A stretch of DNA of 64,000 nucleotides from Juglans regia (GCF_001411555.2 NC_049910.1:37487250-37551249), one strand, 5' to 3'; shown: positions 25,601 through 37,502, counted from the first letter of the stretch. The notes: generated from the letters alone by a model not told the origin. A program made the numbers and translations.

Positions 25601-25789
25601 AGTTTCCTGTAAGAGTTTTTCATTAGTATATTGTTGAATGCGATTCTATTAGCTCTTACACGCATATTCCCAAGCAGATGCTAATTTATTTCTTGAAAGT
25701 AACATTTTTTTTGCAATATGCTGCAGGAAGCCAGTGTAGCAGATGACTTCAGAAGCATGTCAGAACATGGTAATTCTGACGATTATTAA
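22634..25789 (+). CDS. RRP15: RRP15-like ribosomal RNA processing protein
   Basis: Eight exons: 22634-23038, 23107-23208, 23344-23425, 23549-23568, 23709-23769, 24823-24902, 25501-25608 and 25727-25789. All have GT-AG borders and compatible phases; together they give 306 residues. I chose the ATG of MAEETLV rather than an upstream in-frame ATG at 22577, because MAEE is the family-like start. The N terminus is Lys/Arg-rich (nucleolar targeting), followed by an acidic stretch (about residues 75-112). The Rrp15p domain follows, with PGITKFVEGCRAF, IIKKSVPDDSL, KGLNPLRSKDAK, then WAPLRDNYMLTNSKLKDWD near the end. Rrp15 acts in the nucleolus in pre-60S assembly and 27S/25S pre-rRNA processing in yeast; the role here is by homology. 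Exon 4 is only 20 nt. Confidence 0.92.
24036..24115 (+). repeat. LINE-type 3' tail remnant in RRP15 intron 5
   Basis: CTGTGTACTTGGGCTATGCC is followed by TAATTATGAGGATCAATAA and CTTACTTATCAAAGAAAA. This matches the 3' end of LINE copy B at 14520-14588. Upstream limits are not clear, so it is a short truncated insertion. Confidence 0.6.
25030..25210. repeat. GC-rich repeat fragment in RRP15 intron 6
   Basis: After a long T-run comes a G/C-rich block with CTGCTACCCACACCCGCATG and GGGTACCCGTACCCGTTCC. Its composition is unlike the surrounding intron and resembles the GC-rich ends of the hAT MITE at 47468-48054. It could also be an unrelated transposon end. Confidence 0.4.
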
Positions 25790-26107
25790 TTTTTGGAACT
25801 TAATTAAGATTACCGTGATTGTTTGTCAGGCAAACTTTCTGTCAGCTCAGGGAAACCAAAATTTTGTTTCTTTTACCACATAGGAAGTTATTTATGCTTT
25901 GAATTATATTATTTATATTCTTGTCAAAAGTAATGTGTTGTTTATATATCAGTATGATTGTTTTTGTTATCCATTCACCGTAAATGAAGGCTTCAGGCAG
26001 TATATGATTACATAATTTTCGTGACTCCATTACGAAATTTCTTTTGGGCGAGTGAAAGGTTAGCCGCATTTGGGTGATAATTTTTTATTTTTTGTTTTTA
26101 TAAGTAA

Positions 26108-26140
<33 letters not shown>

Positions 26141-27277
26141 CAATATGAGTAACCAAATATAGAAGAAAACACCTAGCCCATATAAGAGAGCCCCTAATGA
26201 CCCAAAAATCCCATATAAGAGAGTCCCTAATGACCCTAAATTCTACTAGCATTTAGGTGATAATCTGCGTTTCAGTGATTCACTAGTCACTCCATGCTAT
26301 GAATGCATTCATGCATTTGGTAATACCAATTAGTTCCATGTATTGAAATTTTACGCAGCCTCTTGATTCATACATCCAAGTTTCTAATTATACAATTATG
26401 ATTCTGTCTGTGAAAAGGAGTCTTGAGGGCATTAGACAAACAACAAATGGAACGAATGATATATATATATATATATAAAGCACTAGTTTTCATATTGCTT
26501 CTTTTTTTTCTTTCAATTTTCATAACACGTTATAAAGCTATCTGTGCAATTGATTGATTGACATGATTGTTGTAAGTTTCGTTAAATTTAACTGTACTAT
26601 TTTTTATTTTACCAAGTAAACTTCATTATTTATGGGAACTGCGAGGGCCACCTGAGGTGGTCTCGAGGGTTTCCACCATAAATGTAAAATGCATTTTTTA
26701 GTGTTTTTTTTTTCAAATAGTTTTAAATAAAAAATCACAAATTTATTAAAAAAAAATGTTGACTAATGATACATTCAACATATTTTATAATATATGTTAT
26801 AAAATAAGGACATTTTTATAAAATAATAATAGTTTTATAAGATATTTTATAAAAATATCTATTTTTTTAAAATATTGTTATATAAGGTATTGTAAAAAGT
26901 GACCTGTGTTTATTATTTTCCTTTGGATTTTGGAATACAGGCAAAGTGGTGTTGCTTTGTCCTGTCATAGATGCAACCGTCACTTAAAAATTTATACTTA
27001 TAATTACATGACATCTATTGATGAACTACGTTATTTATTATTCGCACTTCGAAAATACCTATTAACTTTGTTCACTGGAATTGCCAACCAGAATATTATT
27101 ATTTGAAGAATGATATAATTATATAGAAATTTTATAAAAATAAATTTATAAATTAACGTAATTTTATGTATATGTTAGATTTATTTTATAATAAATTTAA
27201 TTTTATAATATGTTAGCTCTATCACGTCAATTTATGATTTGTTTTTATCAGTTCTATCTATGTTTAAAGTATTTGTC

Positions 27278-27309
<32 letters not shown>

Positions 27310-28230
27310 GTCACACGTGTATCACATCTGCAATTTTCGAGTTGTTCCGTACATTTTCACATCTGACGGCATGGATCACAATGCGAAGTCATATATATCC
27401 ACGCCATTGGTGATGTTGGCAGCTGGTGGGTTCAAGACCATTGAAGGTGTAAGTGCAAAATGCAGAGTGATTTTCTTCCAGAAGATTGTCTTCAGTTCGC
27501 ATAAATATTTTGAATAGTTTTATGTAGAGGTCAGCGACAAACCGAGAATATTTAATAAGGAGCATTTCTGAATAAAAATTACGAACCATCTTACACAAAA
27601 CTTATTTGTAGCAAACAAGAAGGCCATATATATAATACTACCGAAGTATAACAATTATAGACAATACCATAAACTGGCTGCCAACACTATAGATCCAGTG
27701 CTATTACAACTTTTTCTACAGGAAAAACAAAGCCAAGCAAACTATCCGCACAGTTCCTTTAACATGAAATTCTTTCGCACTCACGGCAACCCAAAATATT
27801 TACACTCATGTAGAACCACAAGATTCCCCTCTCCAAAGCATATATATATATATATACACACACACACTAGGTCAGGAGTACGTGCAAGGCACGTATGCCT
27901 AGTAGGGTGAAATAGTTTTTTTACAAAATACTTATGTGTTCACTGTATAGTAAATAATTCTCTACATGTGATACATAATTTCATTTAGAAAAGAAAAATT
28001 AATCTCCAAGAGTAACCGAGAAGAAAGTCCCTCCAGCACTCACTTATAAAAAAAAAAAGTCTCCCCAACACTTTAAGTTCAATAAAAATTTATGTACTTT
28101 AAATTAAAACGATCATCTTATGACAGGAGGGTCATTATGATTCAACAATACAGTACCTCTTCAACTAATTTTAGACTGATAATTCAAAACATATCTATTT
28201 GATCATGACCAACAACAATAGTCATAGATG
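25790..28230. other. Intergenic, AT-rich, with microsatellites and an exon-like block
   Basis: Contains (AT)n at 26114-26141 and 26459-26477, a 33-bp unit repeated twice (CCCATATAAGAGAG, near 26177 and 26210), and (ATT)n at 27281-27308. An open stretch at about 27337-27449 ends in a good donor (GAAG|GTGTAAGTG region) but matches no protein I recognise. From 27500 to 28230 nothing is assignable. Confidence 0.5.
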
Positions 28231-28380
28231 CAGAGCTCTGAGATTCACAACCAGGTCCAAAACTCCCACTTCGACCTCACCTCCCATGACGACTTCTTGG
28301 AGCAAATGCTCTCCATCATCCTTCTTCCTTCATGTTCCTAGTCTAACCTCAACCTCGTTAGGACCCCCGCAAATTCCTCA
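28231..28380 (+). pseudogene. Decayed fragment of an LRL-type (bHLH66/69/82-like) transcription factor
   Basis: Frame 28252 reads EIHNQVQNSHFDLTSHDDFL followed by EQMLS. This is the N-terminal motif conserved in LRL-type bHLH proteins, which control root-hair growth in Arabidopsis. A few codons later PSCS is followed by TAG where the family has Trp, consistent with a TGG-to-TAG change. No bHLH domain follows in any frame within 2 kb, so this is a partial gene copy. The match rests on recall of the family motif. Confidence 0.55.
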
Positions 28381-28842
28381 TTTTCCAGTAATTAAGGAGG
28401 AAGAACATACCTCTACATTAAAATTAAACTCAATACTAAGAGAAGGATCATGTAAACATGAAAATCAAAACAGCGAATAAAAGATTGAAACAGACAGAAA
28501 CAAAAATTGTAACAAACAAAAGCAAGTTATTTTCTCTCTCAAATTCTTCGAATTTTCAACTATTTTCTCTTGATTTCTTAATGAATTATAGCTATAAAAC
28601 ATCTAGAAATGATTGCTAATGGATGCAAGAACACAAGTCTTTGGGAGTGTTGGAGTATTATCATTATTTCAAACCTAATAAATCAATTATAGTCAAGCAT
28701 ATCTTTAAAAGAGAAAAGAAAAAAATCAAATACTGCATGAACCATTCACAAGTAAAAAGAGTTTATATATTATTATCCATGTATGCATTTCAACCCTTTC
28801 TAGGTGACAGAAAGTTAAATCCATGCCAATTAGATGGCTTGA

Positions 28843-28983
28843 ATATAGATATCGATGAAGAAAATCCAGCATAATACAGCACCAACCTATATATATCCTA
28901 TTTGATGCAGGGAGTTCAGGTATGCCAATAGATGTTCAATTAGATATCGATGAAGAAAATTCAGCATAATACAACACCAAAGG
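28843..28983 (+). repeat. Two copies of a ~36-bp direct repeat
   Basis: AGATATCGATGAAGAAAA followed by TCCAGCATAATACA occurs near 28847 and again near 28943 (ATTCAGCATAATACA), about 96 bp apart. Its origin is unknown; it is noncoding. Confidence 0.7.
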
Positions 28984-30130
28984 GAACACATTAGATATAC
29001 ATTGTCTGCTAATATCCTTATATATCTATTTACAAGCATACTTGTCAACCTAATCTCAAATTATTTGTTTTATTTACATAAAGACTATCATTTTATCAAA
29101 CATATGATGTTTCTAATGGCAATCCTCAACCATAAGTGTGGGCAAACCCAACATAAGATCCAAATATCAATTCCAACACTTGAAAATTCAAAAAACAGAA
29201 CAAACACCCATGTAAATGAGATACTTTATTCAAACACAAATGACTATATATAAAAAATTCAAAAAACAAAAATACGTCCAAAGTCATGCATAGAATTTTC
29301 ACATATAGAAAACAAAACAAAATAAATATACAACCACGTCTTGTGATACCCAGCAAACACTTACATCAGAATAGACCTTAACTTGAGTGTCTTAACTTTG
29401 ATCTCTAATTTTGCAAATCCTAATTAGCTCAAAAAAAAAAAAAAAAAAGCGGTCTGCAGTTAGAACTAAAATGTATGAAACCAAATTGAAGAAATTAACA
29501 ACCATTATTCCCACTAAAGTTACTTGTTTCAATTCTATTAATCAGCTCGACCCTTGGTTTATTTAATTCTTGAGAACCAAAAAATAACTGTTATTAACAA
29601 GCTACAGCTGTCTGAAGACCCTGTTTGGCTGCAAAGAAGCAAATAGAAATGCCCGAGAACAAAGGAAATTAGAAAAATGTAATTTCTGTAAATATAGAAA
29701 CAAGAACAATTACAAAACTTCTTCATTAGAGAACATTACACCCAGACTTAAAAAAGAAAAAAATCAACCCCTCCGATTTGAGTAGGAAGATTTCAAAATT
29801 TATACAAAATCACTAAAACACTATATCCATATACACGAAAGCCAAATAAGAACAAAGCCAGAAACAAAAACACCCTCTGTGCACTGTTGTTACTGCTTCT
29901 TCCATCGTTCATTTGTATTTCCCTTAGCCCAGATTACATCACAAGGTGTAGACTGTTAACATATACATGATCTGAACAAAAAAATTAAAAAAAAAAACTT
30001 CAGATCTCAAAGAATCTTACATTCAGATTTGAAGAAAAAAAAAAAACTCCACCTTTCCCATGAAGAACAACTATTTTCTTCATTGGCTGACCTAGGCTGC
30101 AATTTTCTTCATTTTCTTTGGGACCAAACA
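28984..30130. other. Intergenic, AT-rich, no gene assigned
   Basis: A-runs at 29432-29449 and 30028-30046. On the minus strand a pyrimidine-rich tract ending TTGCTTCTTTGCAG near 29630 resembles a splice acceptor. No convincing ORF on either strand. Confidence 0.45.
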
Positions 30131-30640
30131 TGAGAAACGTCTGTAGAGAGGAGATTTGAGAGAGAGAGAGAGAGAGAGAGACACAGTTGAAGAATCGTGA
30201 GGACAGAGAGAGAGACCTTTGGTTTCCGACAAAAAATAGATTACAAAAGACAGAGGTGTGAGAGAGTGAGTTTGAGGAGGGGAGAGAGAGAGAGAGAGAG
30301 AGAGAGTGGGAGTTTCTAAGAATTCAAGAGAGAGAGAGCGAGAGAAAGGCGTTGTGGTTGGGTCTCACGGCTTCGATGGTTTGGGAGGTTGCGTTTGACA
30401 ATGCTGCTACTGTGAGTGGCCACGTTGGTAGCTAGAGGAAACGCACGACGTCGCTAGCGGCTACCGAGAGCGAGAGAGAGAGTAGGTCTGACTGTGTAAA
30501 GGTTAGAGAAACAGATGGAGGTTGAGGGTTAGAAAGAATCGGCGTAAAACAGAGAGAGCTGAGAGAGAGTAGGTCTGAAGGGGAAGAATATACAAAGGAT
30601 TGAGAGAGAGCGAGAGAGTGGGAAGGGGAGAAGCTTCGAG
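30131..30640 (-). repeat. GA/CT-rich tract with (GA)n microsatellites
   Basis: Several GA runs: 30159-30180, 30284-30306, 30328-30337, 30472-30481 and 30604-30618. Between 30340 and 30470 the sequence is GC-richer. On the minus strand this reads as long CT tracts, as in many plant 5' leaders, but no coding sequence was found downstream of it. Confidence 0.55.
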
Positions 30641-31602
30641 AGGGTCACAGCTGAAATTAAAAGCTTCCTCTTTCGGCTAACACAACCCGCAAAACATAAA
30701 TGACAAAAATAATAAATCCAAAACATCCTAACACTTAACGGATAAAGATGTGAAAAAGTAAAAACTAACTGAAAGACAAAAAAATCACTGTTCCCAAAGC
30801 TGTGGTAGTGATTTAACGTTGATTTGATAGAAAGTTAACGAAAAACAAAAATTTCCATTTAATGGCCGTTTGATAGCCACTCATATAATAGTAATATATA
30901 TATATATATATATAATCCCGTGCTATACAATAATACATGTCATAGAATGAAGAGAAATGTAGAATAAGTTTTTCTTTCTTTTTCTTTTTTCCTGAGTACA
31001 GAATTGCATTTCACCAGACATCATACTCTTTGGTGAATATGAATCCCACGCTATCAATTAAAAAGAAACGAGAACATTAGAAGCGCTAACATCTTCATCC
31101 ATTGCATTGCTTCTGTGAGTACAGCCACCCACCATGACATGGCTACTGCATTTATAGAAGTGACCAAGAGCATGGATTACAACGATCGTTAATTAGGCTG
31201 GAGAGAAACGGTAGGTTTCTCCTTTCCCAAGATAAATGCGCAGAGATGGACATAAAAGCCCATAACTTGGATTCAAGGGGGCTATGTGGTCTTCTGTTGG
31301 ATGTGTCAAAAGCCATCAATCCTTCGTGGTGATGATGATCAAAATTCTGCTCTCCTCAACTAATTGGTAAAGCATTGGAAACCAGCATTTTATATCGACC
31401 GTTTTCTCCTGAAGAAAACCAAGGCCCCACAGATATAACCTTTCTTCTTGCCCGCTAAGTGAGGCCACTCAGATATAATAATACAGTATGTCATTGCACA
31501 GGGAAATATGCATTGCTGTCATCCATTCTTTTGGTAACAATAACTGATTCCTCCAACAGATCATCAAGAGATTCTTTTATAAGCATGGTTAAAACTGTAC
31601 TC

Positions 31603-33223
31603 TCAATAGCTTCTGGTTTGTGTCAATGGATCACAATCATAAGCATCACCAACTTTGACAAAGCGCCCCTTAACACGTCTTCTTACGTCGGCCCTGGCTT
31701 TGCGAGAGGCATACCTCACTCTTTTCTCGAACCTAGAAAACAATTATAAAGTTAAGAACATAAAACACTGACTAGGAGATCGCCATGCCAAAATGCTAAA
31801 AAATTCGATAAGAGTTCAATGAAAATGCCATCATTTTTTTTTTTCATTAGGATCAAATTTTATTGAATCATAGAAAGAGGCATAGTCCTAGTACACAAGA
31901 TGTATGCAAGACAAGATGCCTAATTAGGAGAAGTGATGGATACAAGGAACTCATGAGAACTAACTCCATTAAAATCTATATCTGTAGCATCAGCTAGGGT
32001 ATTACATATTTGTGAGCATGTGTAGCATTATGATTGAATGGCATATTATACACTGGTACATATAAAGACATGTACATGAACATGTATGCATTTTATTGTT
32101 ATGGCATGCATGTTATATATTGGTACATATAAAGACATGTACACATACATGTATGTATTTAATTGTTATAGCATGTAACCCAATCCAGACAGCTAGGTAG
32201 ACATTCAAGGACTCGGAAAACTTCATAACCACATGCTCTAGTAGAAGAAAAAGAAATGGAACCATGAAATTGTTAAAAAATACATACCATATCCAAAGAA
32301 CTAGTAATGCAGGGAAGAAATCAAGAAAACCAAACTAGAAAACTTTATCCCCTGGAAGCTATAGTACAAAGAGTTGGTAAAGGAAGCAGAAGACAGTTTT
32401 CAATTTCGTGATTACTTGCGTGCTTTCTTCTTTTCCTTGTAACGCAAAATGGCATTCCCACGATTAGTAGATTGGACGGAACTCTCAGGGCAAGGAGAAC
32501 ACCAGGGAGGCTCCCCCATGAGAAGTATTGAAGAAGCCCCACAATCTTGATAATCTCTAGCACTACTCTCTCCAGTAAGACAAGAAAACACAAGGCTTGA
32601 ATGCGCTTGCATTGTTGTTAAACAAAGTATTGGTTCAGTTTTAGAACTTATCATAGAATCAGCAGACGCTGCAGTGCTGCATGTTGGTTGCATTGCATTA
32701 GCTAGTCCAACTGAGAAACCCTGGAGAAGAACATCGAGATTTGAACATGAGTACATTTTCAAAGAATTATATTAGGAAAAGGTTAAAAATGGAGGGGAAA
32801 ATATAAAATCCCATCTACTATGACTACATGTGAGATGGAGCACTCTTTTAAGGACACCATGCGCATCCAATTGTTCTAAGCATGCTAGTCCAATAAGCTT
32901 GTGAACAGTAATCAACATTAGAATTTTTTGACAAAAAAAGTGCTTAAGCATTACTGTTGGGTCCACCCCCAGGTCATGATTACATAAGTGTATATCAAGT
33001 CAAATAGTCATGCCCATCATATAAAATTCATGCACCTTACAGTAAAAGATCCAAAAATCATGCCTTCAAGCAAATACAATAAAGAATCCCTTCTTGAAGG
33101 AAAAAACATTGGCAATAAAAATCACCTTGTCAAGTTAAAAACTGAAACTGCATTCATCAAATAAAAGTTTAATCAACAAGCAATACTTCTTTCTTGGCAT
33201 AAACAAGCAATACTTGCTGGTAA

Positions 33224-33255
<32 letters not shown>

Positions 33256-35541
33256 AGAAAGAAAGATGGCATATTTTAGTATCCTCAACACACTAAGGCC
33301 TAGTTTGGACAATAAGTTGAGATGAAATGAATTGAGATGGTTTATGAATAGTAGTGAGATATTTGAGTTGAGATAAAATAAATTAGAAATGGTTTGAGTT
33401 AAAATATTTTATGGGGTTTTGGGAAAGGAGAGAGAAAAAGTTGAATAAAAATATTATAAAGTTAAAATATTATTAGAATATTATTTTTGTTTTGAGATTT
33501 GAAAAAGTTTAATTGTTTTTTGTGTTTTGTTTGGAAGTTTGGGAAAATTGTAATAATTAGATAATGATTAGATAAAAAAGTTGAAGATTTGAAATTGAAA
33601 GTGTTTGTGGTATTTGGATATTGAGATGAGATGAGATGAGATGGGATGAAATGGAAGCATCGCTCTATCCAAAGCAGGCCTGAGAGATACCAACTTCAGA
33701 ACCAGGCATGGACAGACTTTGAGACACAACAGGCAAAGCACCAATAAGTATTACGCAGGAAGCCTACATTTCAAAGAGGATATGAGATGAGTACCTCAGC
33801 AGCAACTGCACCCTTACAACTGGAATCAGTAGCAGACATGTCCTTTGTCCCAAACAAGCTACCAATACCACCATTTTCAAGAAGCTCTTCAGAATGACTG
33901 AGAGCTACACCAAAGAGTTCTTCATAGTTTTCAATATTCAAATCCACTTCATCCATTTTGAAATCTTCATACAGATCATCTTCTTGACAGAGTCCAGGAT
34001 CTTTTATACCAGGACAGCATAACTGCATGTTAATAAGGTGAAATTTGGATGTCTTTGATGAAGAAACCAGATATAATTGTTAAACAAGCTCCAATAAACC
34101 ATGCAACTTAGCTTAATTTTGAATGCTACAAAAACTTAAAAAAAAACGCAAGACATATATACCAATTGTTTCGTTCAACATCTTCAAGATGTAAAGCCCA
34201 AAATAGAGTCCGGAGTCATCACAACCATGAAAAATGGGAAGGTATGGGCACCATACAACTGATCTTGTAATAAAAAAGCGACTAGAAAAGACAATTTTAA
34301 GAAACAAAAAGGAGAATTGGAACCTTTAATTCCAGCAGGAAGACTACTGGTGGGACCACAAGATTACAGGAAGATGTAAAGCTCAAAGTAGACTCCCAAG
34401 TCATCATAAGCATGAAAAATGGGAAGGTATGGACACCATAAAACTGATCTTGCACTAAGAAAGCGGCTAGAAAAGACAATTATATGAAACACGAAGGAGA
34501 ATTGGAACCTTTAATCCTAGCAGGAAAATTACTGGTGGAACCACAAGATTACACGTCTACTCCATTCCCAAACTACTTTAGCTTCAGTGGTCAGGTTTTA
34601 ACAAGTTTAGAGTGTTTGGAGTACCAATATCAATCGAGCTTTTGCCAAGTCTACAATGTTTGGAGTATCATCGTCAATCTAGCTAGTGCAGCATTGGAAA
34701 TTTGAATGGATGGTACAAAAATCATAACTGGTGGAACCACAAAAGCATATAAAATCTTTTAGGGCTTCGCAGCATATAGTAACTCCAGTTAATAATTGGC
34801 ATCTACCTTATATGACTTGATAATCAGCAAGCTAAGAAGATTTAATAAACAGAGAACAAAATTTGAAAGAGAAAAATCCCAGTACCCAGCAAGACTGCAG
34901 TGATTTTATTGCAGTTTATCCCATAAACTGTAAATTTTCTCTGCTGAAGAGTAAATGAGACAATTGAAATTAACCTTGGGCAAGAATGCATTTGAAGAAC
35001 CAGCCGGTTGGTCCAGAATGTGAGGCCGAGAGGATCCAACCCAAACATTGCACTTCTTCAAGCTGTGCACAGTATTCAATTCAACTGAACTAGATATATT
35101 TTGACTCGTGTTGTTTTCTGAATGGCCCAAAGCAGTTTTTGCATTATTCTCCATTATGCTCATCAATCCTAGTTCCTGTTCACAAGTAGATTCACCCACA
35201 GAAGGGGAATCTAATACGAATGACCAGATTGAAGAAAGTTCTGCAGCTGAAGGGCACCCAGAATAACAGTTGATTGTTTGTCTCTTATTTGTTGAAGTTG
35301 AGGTAGAAGTGCCATGACCTATCCAATCACAATTCTGACAAAGAGAGACCCTTTCTTGGGCACATCTTACTAATGCAGGTTGTGAATTGCATCTTTCACA
35401 TAATAATGTTCTCGAGTGACGTTTGGATAAGGCATTAGCAGAGTGAACACTTCGGTCACATGACAGGCATAAGCATGCAGCATCTGACCGGCAATATACC
35501 ATGGAATTTTGATCCCCACAAAAATCACATAAATAACCCAT
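31603..35541 (-). CDS. CONSTANS-LIKE protein with two B-boxes and a CCT domain (COL9/COL10 type)
   Basis: Four exons on the minus strand: 35541-34975, 34022-33795, 32720-32416 and 31732-31603 (stop TGA). They give 409 residues with matching phases. B-box 1 is at residues 5-44 ([13 protein letters not shown]), B-box 2 at 48-76 ([13 protein letters not shown]). The middle has [20 protein letters not shown] and [19 protein letters not shown], typical of the COL9/COL10 branch. The CCT domain crosses the last junction and ends [17 protein letters not shown], with C terminus QTRSY. Such proteins act in the nucleus; Arabidopsis COL9 delays flowering under long days by lowering CO and FT expression. 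The same role here is inference. A normally Tyr position in the CCT region (AYDYDP) is Cys (AYDCDP). The 5' leader and promoter were not resolved. Confidence 0.92.
31836..31975 (-). repeat. Antisense LINE-type 3' tail in the last COL intron
   Basis: A T-run followed by ATTAGGATCAAATTTTATTG and GAGGCATAGTCCTAGTACAC. In sense orientation relative to the COL gene it is a LINE tail with an A-run, matching the family end seen at 24036 and 14520. Confidence 0.5.
32040..32175. repeat. 67-bp tandem duplication in COL intron 3
   Basis: TGGTACATATAAAGACATGT occurs at 32054 and 32121 within two near-identical units that also share ACATGTATG and ATTGTTAT. Confidence 0.75.
33297..33680. mobile_element. 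Tourist-like MITE (family T) in COL intron 2
   Basis: The ends are GGCCTAGTTTGG and CCAAAGCAGGCC, inverted copies. The flanks are TAA (33294-33296) and TGA (33681-33683), a 3-bp PIF/Harbinger-style duplication with one change. The interior has GAGATGAGATGAGATGAGAT. The family recurs at 35782, 37503, 41754/51061, 51192, 57909 and 61549. Confidence 0.75.
34188..34557. repeat. 185-bp tandem duplication in COL intron 1
   Basis: Units start at 34188 and 34373 with GATGTAAAGC; both contain CATGAAAAATGGGAAGGTAT and GAGAATTGGAACCTTTAAT. A trace of a third unit (CTGGTGGAACCACAA) lies near 34729. Between the units' differences and the third trace, a shorter repeat of about 43 bp (GTTTGGAGTA) occurs at 34615-34690. 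Confidence 0.8.
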
Positions 35542-35781
35542 CCTTCAATTTATACTTGTCCTGTTACCAAACCCCTAGCCAAATTATATATTAGCTTGCC
35601 AAAAGCAGCTACTTACACAAACCACAATTCTTCCTAGTGCCCTCCCTTATAACGTTCAAATAATGCATATAGAAACAAAGGCAATAGGTCAGGTCATATT
35701 AAATAAAAATGCATTTTCATTGGTAAGAAATTGGGATTACACCTCAGATAAAAGGAAAAGGTCAATTTCAGAAGAAATTTA

Positions 35782-35992
35782 GGTCTGATTTGGTTACACA
35801 AAATCAAACTATCTCATCTCATCTCATGTAACATTACAACTTTTTCAAATTTCCACACAATATATAATAAACAATTCAATTTCTTCAAATCCTAAAATAA
35901 AAATAATATTAAAAAATAATATTATAACAATATTTTATTCAACTTTCAATAAAATATCTCATCTCATCTGAACTGAGTAACCAAACGAGGCC
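35782..35992. mobile_element. Tourist-like MITE (family T) upstream of the COL gene, 211 bp
   Basis: Ends GGTCTGATTTGGTTAC and GTAACCAAACGAGGCC form an inverted pair; TTA flanks both sides (35779-35781 and 35993-35995). The TTA duplication and these ends fit the PIF/Harbinger superfamily. It sits about 240 bp upstream of the COL start codon. Confidence 0.85.
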
Positions 35993-35995
35993 TTA

Positions 35996-37124
35996 CTCTC
36001 ATCTTGAAGTTCCAAAGAAAGAAATGCAAGGAGGCAAATCCAGTTACTGTTGAGGTCGCACAAACTAGAGAGAGAGATCTTTGAAGCACGTGTTACAATT
36101 AAAAGTATATGCTTTTGTCAGCTACAAAAGGTGATCCATGAACAATAAATCGTATAAACGAAATAAAATCACATCTTTCTTTACAGGAGAATGAATTCAA
36201 AAGTTGAAATGTTTAGAAGGGTCCAGGAAAAAATACTAAGTTTATAAACAGGATGTTTATCTTTCTTATTCATAATCGCCAATAATCAAAATAAGATATT
36301 AACTCTATGATCAATCCACAAGAAAATGATGATACCAATCCAAATTAAATATGCAAAAAAGGAGAGAGAATCAAACCTGCCATGTGCTTTGAAAACAAAT
36401 TAAAGAAAATATAGAGAAAAAAAATATAGAATCAAACGAAAGCTTCCTCCTTAAAGCAAATTAAATAAAAATAATTAACTCCAAAATTCAGAATAAGAGA
36501 TTCACACGACAAAATCAACTCCAAAGTTTTGAAAAAATAAAGGGTACCCAAGTGATAGTTTTTCAGTGCGTTCAACATACATAACAAATCTAGCTAGGTT
36601 AAAATTTGGAGCTTTTATTCTTAAAATTTTATTGAGACCGCTCACAAGGAGATTTACATAAAAGAAAGAATATTAAGTAATCATGCAAAAAAGCGAAAAA
36701 AAAAAATAATAACAAAACAGAGAACCAGAGAGCACAAATGGAAAAGGAAAAAAAAAAAGAATCAGAAAGAAGGAAAAATTTACCGTTCGGAAAAGAGGTG
36801 GACAATATCGAAAAAGAGCTGAGTTTCTAATTAATTATAGAAAAAATACAGTCAATAAAAGAAATCCAACGAACAAGACCTTTCCAGCATCTCCCGTGTC
36901 TCCGTCCGTGTTTGCAATTTGCCGAGGATAGGAAGATAGGAATGGAGTGGGTGTGAGAGCAAGTACGGGCGGTAGCATGAGTGCATGTATGTGCGGGAAA
37001 TGTGACATCACCGCGAAATAAGAATAAAAAAATGCATACAAAGAAGGAAAATTGAGTCCTTCTACGGTCACCGAAGAAATCTCCGGTGTCCCGAACAGTG
37101 CATTTTTTTTTTCTTTTCTTTTTG
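35996..37124. other. Upstream region of the COL gene, no second gene seen
   Basis: AT-rich sequence with A-runs. Probably holds the COL promoter and possibly a 5' UTR intron, but no TATA or splice pair could be fixed with confidence. Codon-like stretches on the minus strand (36835-37071) match nothing. Confidence 0.4.
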
Positions 37125-37475
37125 TTTTTTTGTTTTATGTATTTTTTTAATTATCATAAATATTTTTAAAAAAAAAATAAAAAATTCACAACATCATTAA
37201 AAAATACTTTATTAATCACTAAGTAAAAAAAAAAGTTTCAGGACTCAACTTTCGATGGATTTAGCATTTATGATTAATGCCCGAAGTTGTCGGGCGATTT
37301 AAAAAAATAATAATATTTATAGTCATAAATTCTAAATCCCGTGATTCGTTTTAAAAATAAATAAATATAAGACTCATATAAAAAAATTAATTTTTTAATA
37401 ATAAATCTCATTCTTTTTAAAAAAAAATGTACGAAATTTTCATAATTCATGAGTATATCTAACATTACTATTTCT
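37125..37475. repeat. Remnants of hairpin MITEs H2 (37125-37235) and H1 (37300-37475)
   Basis: The first part shares TTCACAACATCATTAAAAAA with the 21866-22312 element. The second shares the loop TTAATTTTTTAATAATAAAT and the degenerate arms (GTGATTCGTTTTAAAAA and TTTTTAAAAAAAAATGTACG) with the H1 family. Both are diverged. Confidence 0.55.
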
Positions 37476-37502
37476 AAAAATGTTCTAAAAAATTATTATT
37501 AG

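Noticed and set aside
31459..31749. Plus-strand ORF opposite the COL last exon
   Set aside because: It is the antisense shadow of the CCT exon, which has correct splice sites and family residues on the minus strand.
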